From NCBI GenBank assembly GCA_900550025.1, contig URQP01000001.1, positions 16,149 through 80,148 of the forward strand: 64,000 nt of DNA, written 5' to 3'. The DNA comes from an uncultured Porphyromonadaceae bacterium (lineage in GTDB: Bacteria > Bacteroidota > Bacteroidia > Bacteroidales > Muribaculaceae). A program made the translations under genes and the position numbers. The notes under the pieces were generated by a model. The model did no database searches. It saw only the letters and a list, made by a program, of their open reading frames with translations, and was not told where the DNA came from. Shown piece after piece: positions 44,886 through 53,386 of this stretch (the stretch's first letter is position 1; each line of letters opens with the position of its first letter).

Positions 44886-45701
44886 ATGGTTTCAGCTTCC
44901 ATAGTCACTTATAATACCGGTTGCGGAGAATTGCGGCGTTGTATTGATTCATTGCTGTGCAACGGCGTTTCTGTCATATATGTGAGCGACAATTCTCCTG
45001 ACGACAGTTTGCGTGGCTTTTGTGACACTATTGCCAGTGTGGAGTACATTCATAATGACCGTAACATAGGTTATGGGGCGGGACATAATGTTGCGATAAG
45101 AAGAGCGCGGCAAATTGGCTCTGGCTATCATCTGGTGATAAATTCCGATGTGTATTTCGGAGAAGGCGTAATCGGCAGGATAGCGTCGTATATGGATGCG
45201 AATCCTGATGTGGCGCAGGTAATCCCCAATGTGGTTTATCCGGACGGTAGGTTGCAGTATGTAGTCAGGCTTTTGCCTGTTCCTGCCGACCTGATTTTCC
45301 GCCGTTTCATACCGCGGAAGATTGCGGAGAAAAGAAATTACCGTTATTGTCTGGAGTTTTTCGACCATAAGCGTCCTGTCAATGTCGCTTATCATCAGGG
45401 CAGTTTCATGTTTTTCAGGATGGAATGTTTCGACAAGGTTGGATTGTTTGACGAACGTTTTTTCATGTATCCGGAGGATATAGACATCACGCGCCGCATG
45501 CACCGGTATTACCGTACGATGTTTTTCCCGGATGTGACAGTCGTGCATGCCCATCGTGCGGCATCTTACAAAAGTTGGAGGATGCTTATGGTGCATATGG
45601 TTAATATGATTAGGTATTTCAACAAGTGGGGCTGGTTTTTCGATAAAGAACGTAGCGAGTGGAATAAACGGCTGCTTGGGGAACTTGGATATGAAAAGTG
45701 A
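44886..45701 (+). CDS. GT2 glycosyltransferase, rhamnosyltransferase-like
   Basis: The 271-residue GT-A enzyme shows ASIVTYNTGCGELRRCIDSL at the N terminus, NRNIGYGAGHNVAIRRA, the NSDVYF metal motif (DxD replaced by S-D-V), and FDERFFMYPEDIDITRRM near 195, the ED motif of rhamnosyl/galactofuranosyl-type transferases. It probably adds a sugar to cell-surface polysaccharide on the cytoplasmic side. The start at 44886 (MVSASIVTYN) begins one base after the preceding stop. Confidence 0.88.
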   Translation: MVSASIVTYNTGCGELRRCIDSLLCNGVSVIYVSDNSPDDSLRGFCDTIASVEYIHNDRNIGYGAGHNVAIRRARQIGSGYHLVINSDVYFGEGVIGRIASYMDANPDVAQVIPNVVYPDGRLQYVVRLLPVPADLIFRRFIPRKIAEKRNYRYCLEFFDHKRPVNVAYHQGSFMFFRMECFDKVGLFDERFFMYPEDIDITRRMHRYYRTMFFPDVTVVHAHRAASYKSWRMLMVHMVNMIRYFNKWGWFFDKERSEWNKRLLGELGYEK

Positions 45702-45733
45702 GTTGTCTTGATTGTTTTTCACTTGTCTTGCAC

Positions 45734-45741
45734 TATCTTTG
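45734..45741 (+). promoter_or_regulatory. -7 element for ftsE
   Basis: TATCTTTG is a perfect match with TTG at 45712 some 19 bases upstream. The start at 45783 follows a leader of about 35 bases. Confidence 0.7.
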
Positions 45742-45782
45742 CAGAGTGAAACGGTATGTTTTGCCGTGTAAAACTCGAAAAT

Positions 45783-46451
45783 ATGGGTGGCAAGATTATT
45801 GAATATAAGAAAGTCGAAATAACACGTAAGGAACTGATTGTCCTTAAGAATGTAGATTTTTCGCTTGAGGAAGGTGAGTTCGCTTATCTTATCGGGCGTG
45901 TCGGCAGCGGAAAAAGCAGTCTGTTGAAGACTATGTATGCTGAAATTCCGGTTACGGAAGGAAGTGCCCGTGTGTTCGATTATGATTTGACATCGATCCG
46001 CCGTAAAGATGTGCCGATGTTACGCCGTCGTATAGGAATCGTTTTCCAAGATTTCCAGCTTCTGACAGACCGTTCCGTCTACGACAATTTGCTTTTTGTG
46101 CTGAAGGCCACCGGCTGGAAATCCAAGCAGGAGATGGACGACCGTATTGAAACGGTGCTTAAGGGCGTGGGCATGACTAACAAGTCGTATAAGATGCCCC
46201 ATGAGCTGTCGGGCGGAGAGCAGCAGCGCATTGCCATTGCGCGGGCGTTGCTCAACAAGCCGGAGCTGATTCTTGCCGACGAGCCGACCGGCAACCTCGA
46301 CAACGCCACTGGTCGGCAGATAATGGAATTGCTTCATAAGATAAGCAGCGAGGGCACGGCGGTTGTAATGGCTACGCATAACATGCAATTGACAAGCGAT
46401 TTCCCTGCGAGAGTTGTGAAATGCGAGAATAAGAACGTGGCGGAAGTATGA
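45783..46451 (+). CDS. ftsE: cell division ATP-binding protein FtsE
   Basis: The 222-residue ABC ATPase has Walker [16 protein letters not shown]-loop [16 protein letters not shown], signature ELSGGEQQR, Walker [13 protein letters not shown] and H-loop ATHNM. FtsEX energises peptidoglycan hydrolases at the septum. The LTDRSVYDN segment after the Q-loop is typical of FtsE. ftsX is not adjacent in this window, so a lipoprotein-export ATPase is a minor alternative. An in-frame ATG at 45756 is nine codons upstream. Confidence 0.87.
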   Translation: MGGKIIEYKKVEITRKELIVLKNVDFSLEEGEFAYLIGRVGSGKSSLLKTMYAEIPVTEGSARVFDYDLTSIRRKDVPMLRRRIGIVFQDFQLLTDRSVYDNLLFVLKATGWKSKQEMDDRIETVLKGVGMTNKSYKMPHELSGGEQQRIAIARALLNKPELILADEPTGNLDNATGRQIMELLHKISSEGTAVVMATHNMQLTSDFPARVVKCENKNVAEV

Positions 46452-46500
46452 TATTATTGTGAAATATTTTTAATACAGTTGTTTAGTAGATTTATTGAAA

Positions 46501-47814
46501 ATGAAGGTTCTTAAATTTGGAGGGACTTCGGTAGGTTCCGCAGAGAGGATAAAGTATGTTGCGGATTTGGTGTCCGGACGTGGTAAGAATATAATAGTGC
46601 TGTCGGCAATGGCAGGGACTACTAATACTCTTGTGGAAATATCCGATTATCTATATAAAAAGAATGTTGACGGTGCAAAAGAAACAATCAACATTCTTGA
46701 ACGGAAGTACTTCCAGACCATTGCGGAACTCTATGACGATGAACATTTGCGGAGCGAGGCGGAGCGTGAAATCAAGGCCTGCTTCAACTACATACGCTCG
46801 ATGACGAAAGATATATTCACTTCGTTCGAGGAGAAGGAAATTCTTGCGCAAGGGGAGATAATGTCGACTGTAATGATGAATCTTTACCTGCATGGGAAAG
46901 GTGTGAAGTCGGCTTTGATACCTGCTCTTGAGTTCATGCGTACCGACAAGAACGGAGAGCCGGACACGCAATTTATCAAGCAGCGTCTTAATAATTTGCT
47001 GGACGAGCATCCGGAAGCCGATTTGTATATCACCCAAGGCTATATATGCCGGAACGCATACGGGGAAATTGACAATCTGCAGCGTGGAGGGAGCGACTAT
47101 TCGGCTTCGCTTGTAGGTGCTGCCGTAGGTGCGGAAGAGATTGAAATATGGACAGACATTGACGGGATGCACAACAACGACCCGCGCTATGTGGAAGGGA
47201 CAAAACCTGTCGAGAAGCTGAATTTCGAAGAGGCAGCCGAACTGGCGTATTTCGGGGCTAAGATTTTGCATCCTATGTGTGTGCAGCCTGCCAAGCATTC
47301 CAACATACCTGTGAGGCTGCTCAACACGATGGACCCTTCGGCAAAAGGCACGCTGATAGGCAACGACACTGACGGCCGCGGCATAAAAGCTATTGCCGCG
47401 AAGGACAATATCGTGGCCATAAGGATACGGTCGGGCAGGATGTTGCTCGCATACGGTTTCCTGAGGAAAGTGTTCGAGACGTTTGAAGCGCATAAGACCG
47501 CCATCGATATGGTAGCTACTTCCGAGGTGGGCATCTCTCTGACAATAGATTCCGATAAGAATCTTGAGCCTATATTGGAAGATTTGAGGAAGTTCGGCAC
47601 AGTCGACTATGATAAGGATATGGTGATAATTTGTGTGGTCGGAAGTTTCGACTGGCGTAACTGCGGGCTGGAAGCGGATGTAATCAACGCGTTGAAAGAC
47701 ATTCCTGTGCGTATGATTTGCTATGGCGGCAGCGACCACAACATATCGTTCCTTGTGAGAAAAGAAGACAAGGTCAAGGCATTGAACCTGTTGAGTAAGA
47801 ATTTGTTTGACTAA
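46501..47814 (+). CDS. lysC: aspartate kinase (monofunctional)
   Basis: The 437-residue kinase makes beta-aspartyl phosphate, the first step toward lysine, threonine and methionine. KVLKFGGTSVGSAERI opens the protein, the substrate-binding RGGSDYSASLVGAA is near 196, and two ACT domains occupy about 300-437 (YGFLRKVFETFEAHKTAIDM and ICVVGSFDWRN). Feedback control by an end-product amino acid is likely through the ACT domains. lysA follows after 12 bases. Confidence 0.93.
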   Translation: MKVLKFGGTSVGSAERIKYVADLVSGRGKNIIVLSAMAGTTNTLVEISDYLYKKNVDGAKETINILERKYFQTIAELYDDEHLRSEAEREIKACFNYIRSMTKDIFTSFEEKEILAQGEIMSTVMMNLYLHGKGVKSALIPALEFMRTDKNGEPDTQFIKQRLNNLLDEHPEADLYITQGYICRNAYGEIDNLQRGGSDYSASLVGAAVGAEEIEIWTDIDGMHNNDPRYVEGTKPVEKLNFEEAAELAYFGAKILHPMCVQPAKHSNIPVRLLNTMDPSAKGTLIGNDTDGRGIKAIAAKDNIVAIRIRSGRMLLAYGFLRKVFETFEAHKTAIDMVATSEVGISLTIDSDKNLEPILEDLRKFGTVDYDKDMVIICVVGSFDWRNCGLEADVINALKDIPVRMICYGGSDHNISFLVRKEDKVKALNLLSKNLFD

Positions 47815-47826
47815 AACATATATTAT

Positions 47827-48981
47827 ATGGCATATTTCCCTATAGAAGAATTCAGGAAACTGGAAACGCCTTTCTATTATTATGATATGGATTTGCTGCG
47901 GCGCACATTGCAAACCGTTGCGGAGTTTTCCGGCAAGCATGGCTTTCATGTGCATTATGCCGTAAAGGCCAATTACAATCCGAAGATACTGGAAGCGGTC
48001 AGGGAATACGGATTCGGTGTGGATTGCGTGAGCGGGGGTGAAATCGAGGCGGCTCTGGCTGCTGGTTTCTCGGGCGATTCCATTATGTTTGCCGGTGTGG
48101 GCAAAACCGATAGAGAGATAGAATTGGCATTGGAAAATAATATAAGGTGCTTCAATGTCGAGTCGTTGCCCGAACTGGAGAATATCAATTCGATAGCCTC
48201 GCGGATGAACCGTATGGCACACGTCGCAGTCCGTGTGAATCCTAATATCGACGCGCATACCCATCATTATATCACCACGGGCCTGCAAGAAAACAAATTC
48301 GGCATAAGTGTGGAGTTGCTTGACGAATTTGTAGGGCGCGCATTGGCTATGGGCAATGTTGATTTGTGCGGTGTGCATTTCCATATAGGGTCGCAGATTC
48401 TCGACAATGAGCCGTTCGAGATGCTTTGTGACAAGGCGGCCGAAGTGCTTGCATGGATGGAGAAAGCCGGCGCTTTGATTACCATAGTGGATGTAGGCGG
48501 CGGTCTCGGAATTGATTATGATGCTCCGGATGAGAATCCGGTACCCGGTTTCGAACGCTATTTCAATACTTTTGCCGAACATTTGCGCCTAAAGCCGGGA
48601 CAGCAGCTGCATTTTGAGCCAGGACGCTCCCTTGTGGGACAATGCGGTTCGCTGATTACGAAAGTGCTGTATGTGAAAGAGGGGCTGTCCAAGAAATTTG
48701 CCATTGTCGATGCCGGGATGACGGATTTGTTGCGTCCGGCACTGTATCAGGCTCATCACGAGATAGAGAATATAACTTCACATAGCGCGGTCGATGACGT
48801 TTACGATGTGGTCGGCCCGGTTTGTGAATCTTCGGATTGTTTTGCTACCGACGAGCGTTTGCCGCTTGTCTCAAGAGGAGACTTGTTGGCTATCCGCTCG
48901 GCAGGAGCATACGGCGAGGCGATGGCATCTCATTATAATTGCCGTAAGCTCCCGGCAAGCGTCTTTTCTGACGGAATCTAA
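47827..48981 (+). CDS. lysA: diaminopimelate decarboxylase
   Basis: The 384-residue PLP enzyme converts meso-diaminopimelate to lysine. HYAVKANYNPKIL holds the PLP Lys47, the fold III barrel carries GVDCVSGGEIEAAL and CGVHFHIGSQI, phosphate is bound by VGGGLGIDY, and CESSDCFATDERLP brings the active-site Cys. Its end overlaps the opposing thioredoxin gene by four bases. Confidence 0.94.
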   Translation: MAYFPIEEFRKLETPFYYYDMDLLRRTLQTVAEFSGKHGFHVHYAVKANYNPKILEAVREYGFGVDCVSGGEIEAALAAGFSGDSIMFAGVGKTDREIELALENNIRCFNVESLPELENINSIASRMNRMAHVAVRVNPNIDAHTHHYITTGLQENKFGISVELLDEFVGRALAMGNVDLCGVHFHIGSQILDNEPFEMLCDKAAEVLAWMEKAGALITIVDVGGGLGIDYDAPDENPVPGFERYFNTFAEHLRLKPGQQLHFEPGRSLVGQCGSLITKVLYVKEGLSKKFAIVDAGMTDLLRPALYQAHHEIENITSHSAVDDVYDVVGPVCESSDCFATDERLPLVSRGDLLAIRSAGAYGEAMASHYNCRKLPASVFSDGI

Positions 48982-49277
48982 AAGGCTTCTTCAATCGCTG
49001 ATACCAAAGATGATGCAGATTGTACTCCCGGTTTGCGCCATAGCATCTGGCCTCCTTTGAATAGCATCAGTGTGGGTACGGATTGTATTTGGTAAGCTGA
49101 AGATAGTGCTTGGTTTTGGTCCACATCTATTTTAATGATGCGTGCCTTGTCGCCGACTCTCGCTTTTACTTCTTCGAGAATTGGATGCATGCGTTGGCAC
49201 GGACCGCACCATGTTGCGTAGAAGTCGACTAATGTCGGTTGGTTTGAAGAGATTAAGTCTTTGAATTTTTCTGACAT
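48978..49277 (-). CDS. thioredoxin-family protein
   Basis: The 99-residue cytoplasmic thioredoxin has WCGPC at 23-27, IDVDQNQ and the cis-Pro SVPTLMLFKGG. It is convergent with lysA, with overlapping stops, and divergent from dapA, so it lies inside the lysine gene group on the opposite strand. The second thioredoxin at 58645 is a better match to canonical TrxA. Confidence 0.92.
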   Translation of the reverse strand: MSEKFKDLISSNQPTLVDFYATWCGPCQRMHPILEEVKARVGDKARIIKIDVDQNQALSSAYQIQSVPTLMLFKGGQMLWRKPGVQSASSLVSAIEEAF

Positions 49278-49372
49278 GATTTTAAATTTTTAATGTTTGT
49301 CTGTTATGAAAACGGATTAATATATGAAATGGTTCATTCAAACAGATGGCAGTTGGTTGAAAAATAAATTTT

Positions 49373-50263
49373 ATGGCCCGATATATAAACCTGAAAGGTA
49401 TGGGCGTGGCTTTGATTACGCCTTTCAGACAGGATAAGTCTATTGATTTTCCGGCTCTCGCCCGTCTGCTGGAGCATATCATACGTAATAATGCCGATTA
49501 CATCGTTGTGCTTGGCACTACGGCTGAAACAGCTACATTGACAGAGGAAGAAAAAGAGGCTGTCCGGACGTTTGTGGTGGAGCGTGTTAATCGCCGTGTG
49601 CCGCTTGTCCTTGGTTTGGGCGGAAACAATACGAAGGCGATTACCGACAGTTTGCAACGTGATGATTTTTCTGATTTCTGCGCCATACTCTCGGTAGTTC
49701 CTTATTATAATAAGCCTTCACAAGAAGGTATGTATCAGCATTATAAGGCAATTGCGGAGGCTTCTCCTCTTCCGGTCATTCTTTATAATGTGCCCGGACG
49801 TACAGGCGTGAATATGACAGCGGAGACTACTTTGCGTCTTGCACGCGATTTTGAAAATATCGTCGGTATCAAGGAAGCGTCGGGCAACATCACCCAAATG
49901 GACGACATTATTAAAAATAAACCTGACGATTTCGTTGTAATTTCCGGTGACGATGGAATTACTTTTCCTTTGATGACGCTTGGCGCAGTTGGCGTTATTT
50001 CTGTGATAGGCAATGCGTTCCCTTACGAGTTCGGGCGTATGGTGCGACTGGCTCTCGATGGCGATTATCACCGTGCGTTGATGATACACCATCGTTTTAC
50101 GGAATTGTTCAGCCTTCTTTTTGTTGACGGCAATCCGGCGGGAGTGAAATGCGTGCTTAATGCCAAAGGATTCATAGAGAATGAGCTGCGTCTTCCGCTT
50201 GTCCCTACAAAAATCACCACATACCAGCGAATCCGGGAAGTATTGCGTAAATTAGAGGAGTGA
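49373..50263 (+). CDS. dapA: 4-hydroxy-tetrahydrodipicolinate synthase
   Basis: The 296-residue TIM-barrel aldolase condenses pyruvate with aspartate semialdehyde in the diaminopimelate pathway. GVALITPF opens the barrel, GTTAETATL is the pyruvate loop, YNVPGRTG carries Tyr138, and GIKEASGN carries the Schiff-base Lys167. It shares the pathway with lysC and lysA just upstream but is separated by the reverse-strand thioredoxin. No clear -7 box was found. Confidence 0.95.
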   Translation: MARYINLKGMGVALITPFRQDKSIDFPALARLLEHIIRNNADYIVVLGTTAETATLTEEEKEAVRTFVVERVNRRVPLVLGLGGNNTKAITDSLQRDDFSDFCAILSVVPYYNKPSQEGMYQHYKAIAEASPLPVILYNVPGRTGVNMTAETTLRLARDFENIVGIKEASGNITQMDDIIKNKPDDFVVISGDDGITFPLMTLGAVGVISVIGNAFPYEFGRMVRLALDGDYHRALMIHHRFTELFSLLFVDGNPAGVKCVLNAKGFIENELRLPLVPTKITTYQRIREVLRKLEE

Positions 50264-50302
50264 AAAGGTAGTGATGGTATTGCAGGTTTGATATTATTGC
50301 AT

Positions 50303-50310
50303 TACCTTTG
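50303..50310 (+). promoter_or_regulatory. -7 element for tRNA-Arg(TCT)
   Basis: TACCTTTG matches TAnnTTTG, 29 bases before the mature 5' end. Confidence 0.68.
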
Positions 50311-50339
50311 CATCACTTTTTGGAGGAAATGTTTTTTGG

Positions 50340-50413
50340 GGTCCAGTAGCTCAGCTGGATAGAGCAACAGCCTTCTAAGCTGTGGGTCGTGGGTTCGAAT
50401 CCCGCCTGGATCA
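50340..50413 (+). tRNA. tRNA-Arg (anticodon TCT)
   Basis: The sequence folds as a full cloverleaf: acceptor GGTCCAG/CTGGATC, D arm GCTC/GAGC, anticodon stem ACAGC/GCTGT with loop CTTCTAA (anticodon TCT, reading AGA), and T arm GTGGG-TTCGAAT-CCCGC. A discriminator and CC then G follow, so CCA is not fully encoded. Confidence 0.97.
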
Positions 50414-50420
50414 CCGGATT

Positions 50421-50467
50421 GAAACCGTCTGCCTGTCGTCAATACATGGCGGACGGTTCGTTTTTTT
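50421..50467 (+). terminator. intrinsic terminator of tRNA-Arg(TCT)
   Basis: AACCGTCTGCC / GGCGGACGGTT form an 11-bp stem with one G:U, followed by CG and seven T. It also abuts the stop of the reverse-strand gene at 50466. Confidence 0.87.
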
Positions 50468-50744
50468 ATTGATTGCGTTCTATCGGGTCGGATAAGGGAT
50501 TAAGGTCGGCTGGCGGTGTGGCTTGCGTTTTCTCCTTTTGCTTGGAGGGTTTCCGGACGATGGTGTCGGCTTTCATTTTTTCTACTTGGAGTATGAATTG
50601 TTCCATTTTTGCGGTCTCTTCCGGTGTAAGCGGTTTCGCCGTATATCCTCCGTCTTTGATGAAATGGTTGATGGCAAGGAATGCTGCAATTATTATTGCA
50701 AACGAAAATAGTCCTATGCGTTCCGGTTTGGAAAGCCGTTCCAT
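50466..50744 (-). CDS. small single-pass membrane protein of unknown function
   Basis: The 92-residue protein begins MERLSKPERIGLFSFAIIIA with one hydrophobic segment at about 11-28, followed by a charged helix (LTPEETAKMEQFILQVEKMK) and a Pro/Lys-rich tail. No family is recognised. It follows the SNF transporter gene by five bases and is probably the last gene of the dgt-TPM-SNF operon. Confidence 0.65.
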   Translation of the reverse strand: MERLSKPERIGLFSFAIIIAAFLAINHFIKDGGYTAKPLTPEETAKMEQFILQVEKMKADTIVRKPSKQKEKTQATPPADLNPLSDPIERNQ

Positions 50745-50749
50745 AATGG

Positions 50750-52111
50750 TTATCCTATTATTTCGATTATTTTGTTTACCAATACTGCAGCTACAAGCAA
50801 AGGGGCAATATAGCGTATGGAGAACAATACGACCGGCACTATCCGTGAACGGACAGTCCCTTTATTAGTCATCTCTTCATTAAGAAATGACTTTGGCAGT
50901 ATGTGGCCTACATAGATGCATACGGAAATGGCAACTAATGGCAGCATTATGTTGGAAGTGAAATAATCGAGGGCATCGAATATTGTCATTTCGAAAATAC
51001 GGATGTTGTCCCATGGACCGAGCGATAGCGAGCATATCGCGCTGAGCAGGAATAACGGTAGCAATACTATATAGCAAGATTTACGCCGCGACCATCCGAA
51101 TGCGCCGGACAGGAACGCTATGTCGACTTCGGCGAGCGACACTGTCGATGTGAGGGCCGCGACGACAAGCAGGAAGAAGAACAGTATCGACCATAGTTGC
51201 GTGAATGGCATTTGCATGAAAATTTCCGGCAATGTGGCGAATACAAGGGTGGCTCCTTCCGTAGAGCCGGTTATCCCGAAGGCTTTTACGGCAGGGAATA
51301 TGGTAAGTCCCATCAGTATAGCGACAACGAACACTAAGCCTGATACGGTGAAGGATGTGCGTCCTAACCGGGTGGAAGCAGGATAGTATGATGAATAAGT
51401 GACCAATATCCCCATACCCAAGCTTAGGGAAAAGAAAGCCTGTCCGACAGCGTTAATCAGTACGTTTCCGTCTAATTTGGAGAAATCGGGCTTCAAGAAA
51501 AATTCCACGCCTTCTTTCGCGCCGGGCAAGGAAAGGGAAATGCAGCAAAATACTATCAGTATTATGAACAGTAGGGGCATTAGCAGATTGGACATTTTCT
51601 CAATGCCTTTCTGCACGCCTTGTAGCAGAATCACAAGATTGAGTATTATCATCAATGCTGTCCAGAATAAAGGCCTCCATCCGCTTTGTAGCGATTGCTC
51701 CATTACGGACGAGAAACGGTTGGCATTGTCTATCCCGGTATAAAGCTCTCCGGTGATTGACATCCACAGGTATTCGAGTGTCCATCCGGAAACTACTATA
51801 TAGAACGAAAGGATGAGATATGAGGCTACGACTGCCACCGCTCCTACAATCCACCAACGTTTTGCGGGTGACAGTTTGCGGAAAGAACCGACAGCGTCGC
51901 TGCCGCTTCCGCGCCCTAATGCAAATTCGGCGAGCATTACCGGAATGCCCATAAGAAGCACGCACAGCAGATAGACTATAAGGAATACTGAGCCTCCGTT
52001 GTCCTGCACCTCATTCGGGAAACGCCACACGGTACCTAATCCTACGGCAGAACCCAAGGTCGCCGCTATCACGCCTAATTTTGAGGCGAATTGTGTTTTT
52101 GTGCTACTCAT
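50750..52111 (-). CDS. sodium-dependent transporter (SNF / neurotransmitter:sodium symporter family)
   Basis: The 453-residue membrane protein has eleven to twelve helices with the LeuT-like first helix GVIAATLGSAVGLGTVWRFP, the Na+ site region, and GQAFFSLSLGMGILVTYSSY in helix 6. Bacterial members take up amino acids with sodium; the specific substrate is unknown. It lies in the middle of a minus-strand operon, 15 bases after the TPM gene. Confidence 0.93.
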   Translation of the reverse strand: MSSTKTQFASKLGVIAATLGSAVGLGTVWRFPNEVQDNGGSVFLIVYLLCVLLMGIPVMLAEFALGRGSGSDAVGSFRKLSPAKRWWIVGAVAVVASYLILSFYIVVSGWTLEYLWMSITGELYTGIDNANRFSSVMEQSLQSGWRPLFWTALMIILNLVILLQGVQKGIEKMSNLLMPLLFIILIVFCCISLSLPGAKEGVEFFLKPDFSKLDGNVLINAVGQAFFSLSLGMGILVTYSSYYPASTRLGRTSFTVSGLVFVVAILMGLTIFPAVKAFGITGSTEGATLVFATLPEIFMQMPFTQLWSILFFFLLVVAALTSTVSLAEVDIAFLSGAFGWSRRKSCYIVLLPLFLLSAICSLSLGPWDNIRIFEMTIFDALDYFTSNIMLPLVAISVCIYVGHILPKSFLNEEMTNKGTVRSRIVPVVLFSIRYIAPLLVAAVLVNKIIEIIG

Positions 52112-52126
52112 AATGTTATCTTTTTT

Positions 52127-53374
52127 CTACCATCCTCCTGACGCTCCACCACCGCCGGTAGAGCCGCCACCGAAACTTCCTCCACCGCCGAAACCGCTGC
52201 CGCTCCCTCCGCCGAAGCCGCCTATGAAAGGAACTATTACCGGCACTTCGTCTTTGGGTACTGTATAGGAGAGATTTACGGTGTTTCCGCAGTTGCGGCA
52301 TCTGAATGTTTTCACTCCTTTCCCTTCTCTCAGCGGGGATGGGTTCTGTATCAGCCTGTCGCCTACCAGCATCATTGCTTTCGTGTGACAGACAGGGCAT
52401 TCTTGGTACGGAGTCCGTTTGTTGATGAACGGAAACACGTCCACTTCTCCGCATTTGTCGCATAGCCACACGTCATAGTCAACGGAATTGAGCCGCTCTT
52501 CCAAATCCTGAGCCGGGGTGAGGTATTTGTTGTCTTCTGTTTCCGATAATTTCCGCATTTTTGCTTTGCAGTTGGGGCAGGTTCTTCGTTTGTTGCGGCA
52601 GCGTTTTGAAGCTATTGCCGCAATCACCAAAGCCGGTAATCCCATCCCTAATGTGACGAAAGAAAGGACTAATGACGGTAATAATAGACGGCGCAGTCTG
52701 TAAAAGCGTTCATACGGGTCTTTCTTCCGGGTGCTTATTACAACGGCGAGTACATACACTAACAGTATGGATGCCACCCAACCGGCAACAGTGGAATATA
52801 GTTGCCACATCTTGCCGTTGTCGATAGCTATAGGGCGGTCGTTGGCATATTTTGACTTCAACTCTTCTACTGCGCCGGGAGTCGTAAGCACGTTATGGAT
52901 ATAGTCTGTTGCTTTAAGCATGCCGGTGTCGTAGTCTCCGTTGCGGAAATAGGGCACCATCAGTTGGCGTATTATTCTTCCGCATACTATGTCGGGCAAC
53001 AGTCCTTCAGCTCCGTAGCCGGTACGTATCACGGCTTTCCGCTGATCTTCCACTACGAGTATCAGCAGGCCGTTGCTTTTGTCTTGTTTACCTATGCCCC
53101 AATGCTCGAACAGGCGTGTCGCGAAATCGTTGATTTCATCTTCCCCGATTGTCTTTACAATTACTGCCACGACTTCCGCGCTTGTCTTTTCCCAGATGTC
53201 GCCTATTGTGGAGTTTAGCCGGGCTTCTGCCTGTGTGGAGATTATTCCGTCGGGATTTGTCACGAATTTTGTCTTGTCTGCCAAATGCACATTCGGGATT
53301 TCATCCACTGTGTAAGCATATAGCGGCAATGCTGATAAGACTGAGCAGAGTAGAATTAATATCTTTTTTTTCAT
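52127..53374 (-). CDS. TPM-domain protein with internal zinc ribbons and Gly-rich tail
   Basis: The 415-residue protein has a signal peptide (to about 20), a periplasmic TPM domain (about 25-165; FVTNPDGIISTQAEARLN, ending GYGAEGLLPDIVCG), two hydrophobic helices (about 190-212 and 228-255), then cytosolic zinc-ribbon-like Cys pairs CPNC near 265, CDKC, CPVC and CRNC, and a Gly/Ser tail. TPM (YgcG/TPM_phosphatase) proteins act in envelope maintenance, and the Gly-rich end is typical. The four CxxC pairs between helix 2 and the tail are an addition to the simple form. It follows dgt by 12 bases. Confidence 0.86.
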   Translation of the reverse strand: MKKKILILLCSVLSALPLYAYTVDEIPNVHLADKTKFVTNPDGIISTQAEARLNSTIGDIWEKTSAEVVAVIVKTIGEDEINDFATRLFEHWGIGKQDKSNGLLILVVEDQRKAVIRTGYGAEGLLPDIVCGRIIRQLMVPYFRNGDYDTGMLKATDYIHNVLTTPGAVEELKSKYANDRPIAIDNGKMWQLYSTVAGWVASILLVYVLAVVISTRKKDPYERFYRLRRLLLPSLVLSFVTLGMGLPALVIAAIASKRCRNKRRTCPNCKAKMRKLSETEDNKYLTPAQDLEERLNSVDYDVWLCDKCGEVDVFPFINKRTPYQECPVCHTKAMMLVGDRLIQNPSPLREGKGVKTFRCRNCGNTVNLSYTVPKDEVPVIVPFIGGFGGGSGSGFGGGGSFGGGSTGGGGASGGW

Positions 53375-53386
53375 CGTTTTGTAGGT

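Noticed and set aside
46452-46500. A promoter for lysC
   Set aside because: No TAnnTTTG match in the 49-base gap; only AT-rich sequence, so lysC may be read from the ftsE promoter.
46651-48582. A 643-codon open frame on the minus strand opposite lysC and lysA
   Set aside because: Antisense to two certain genes, with shadow composition and no start context.
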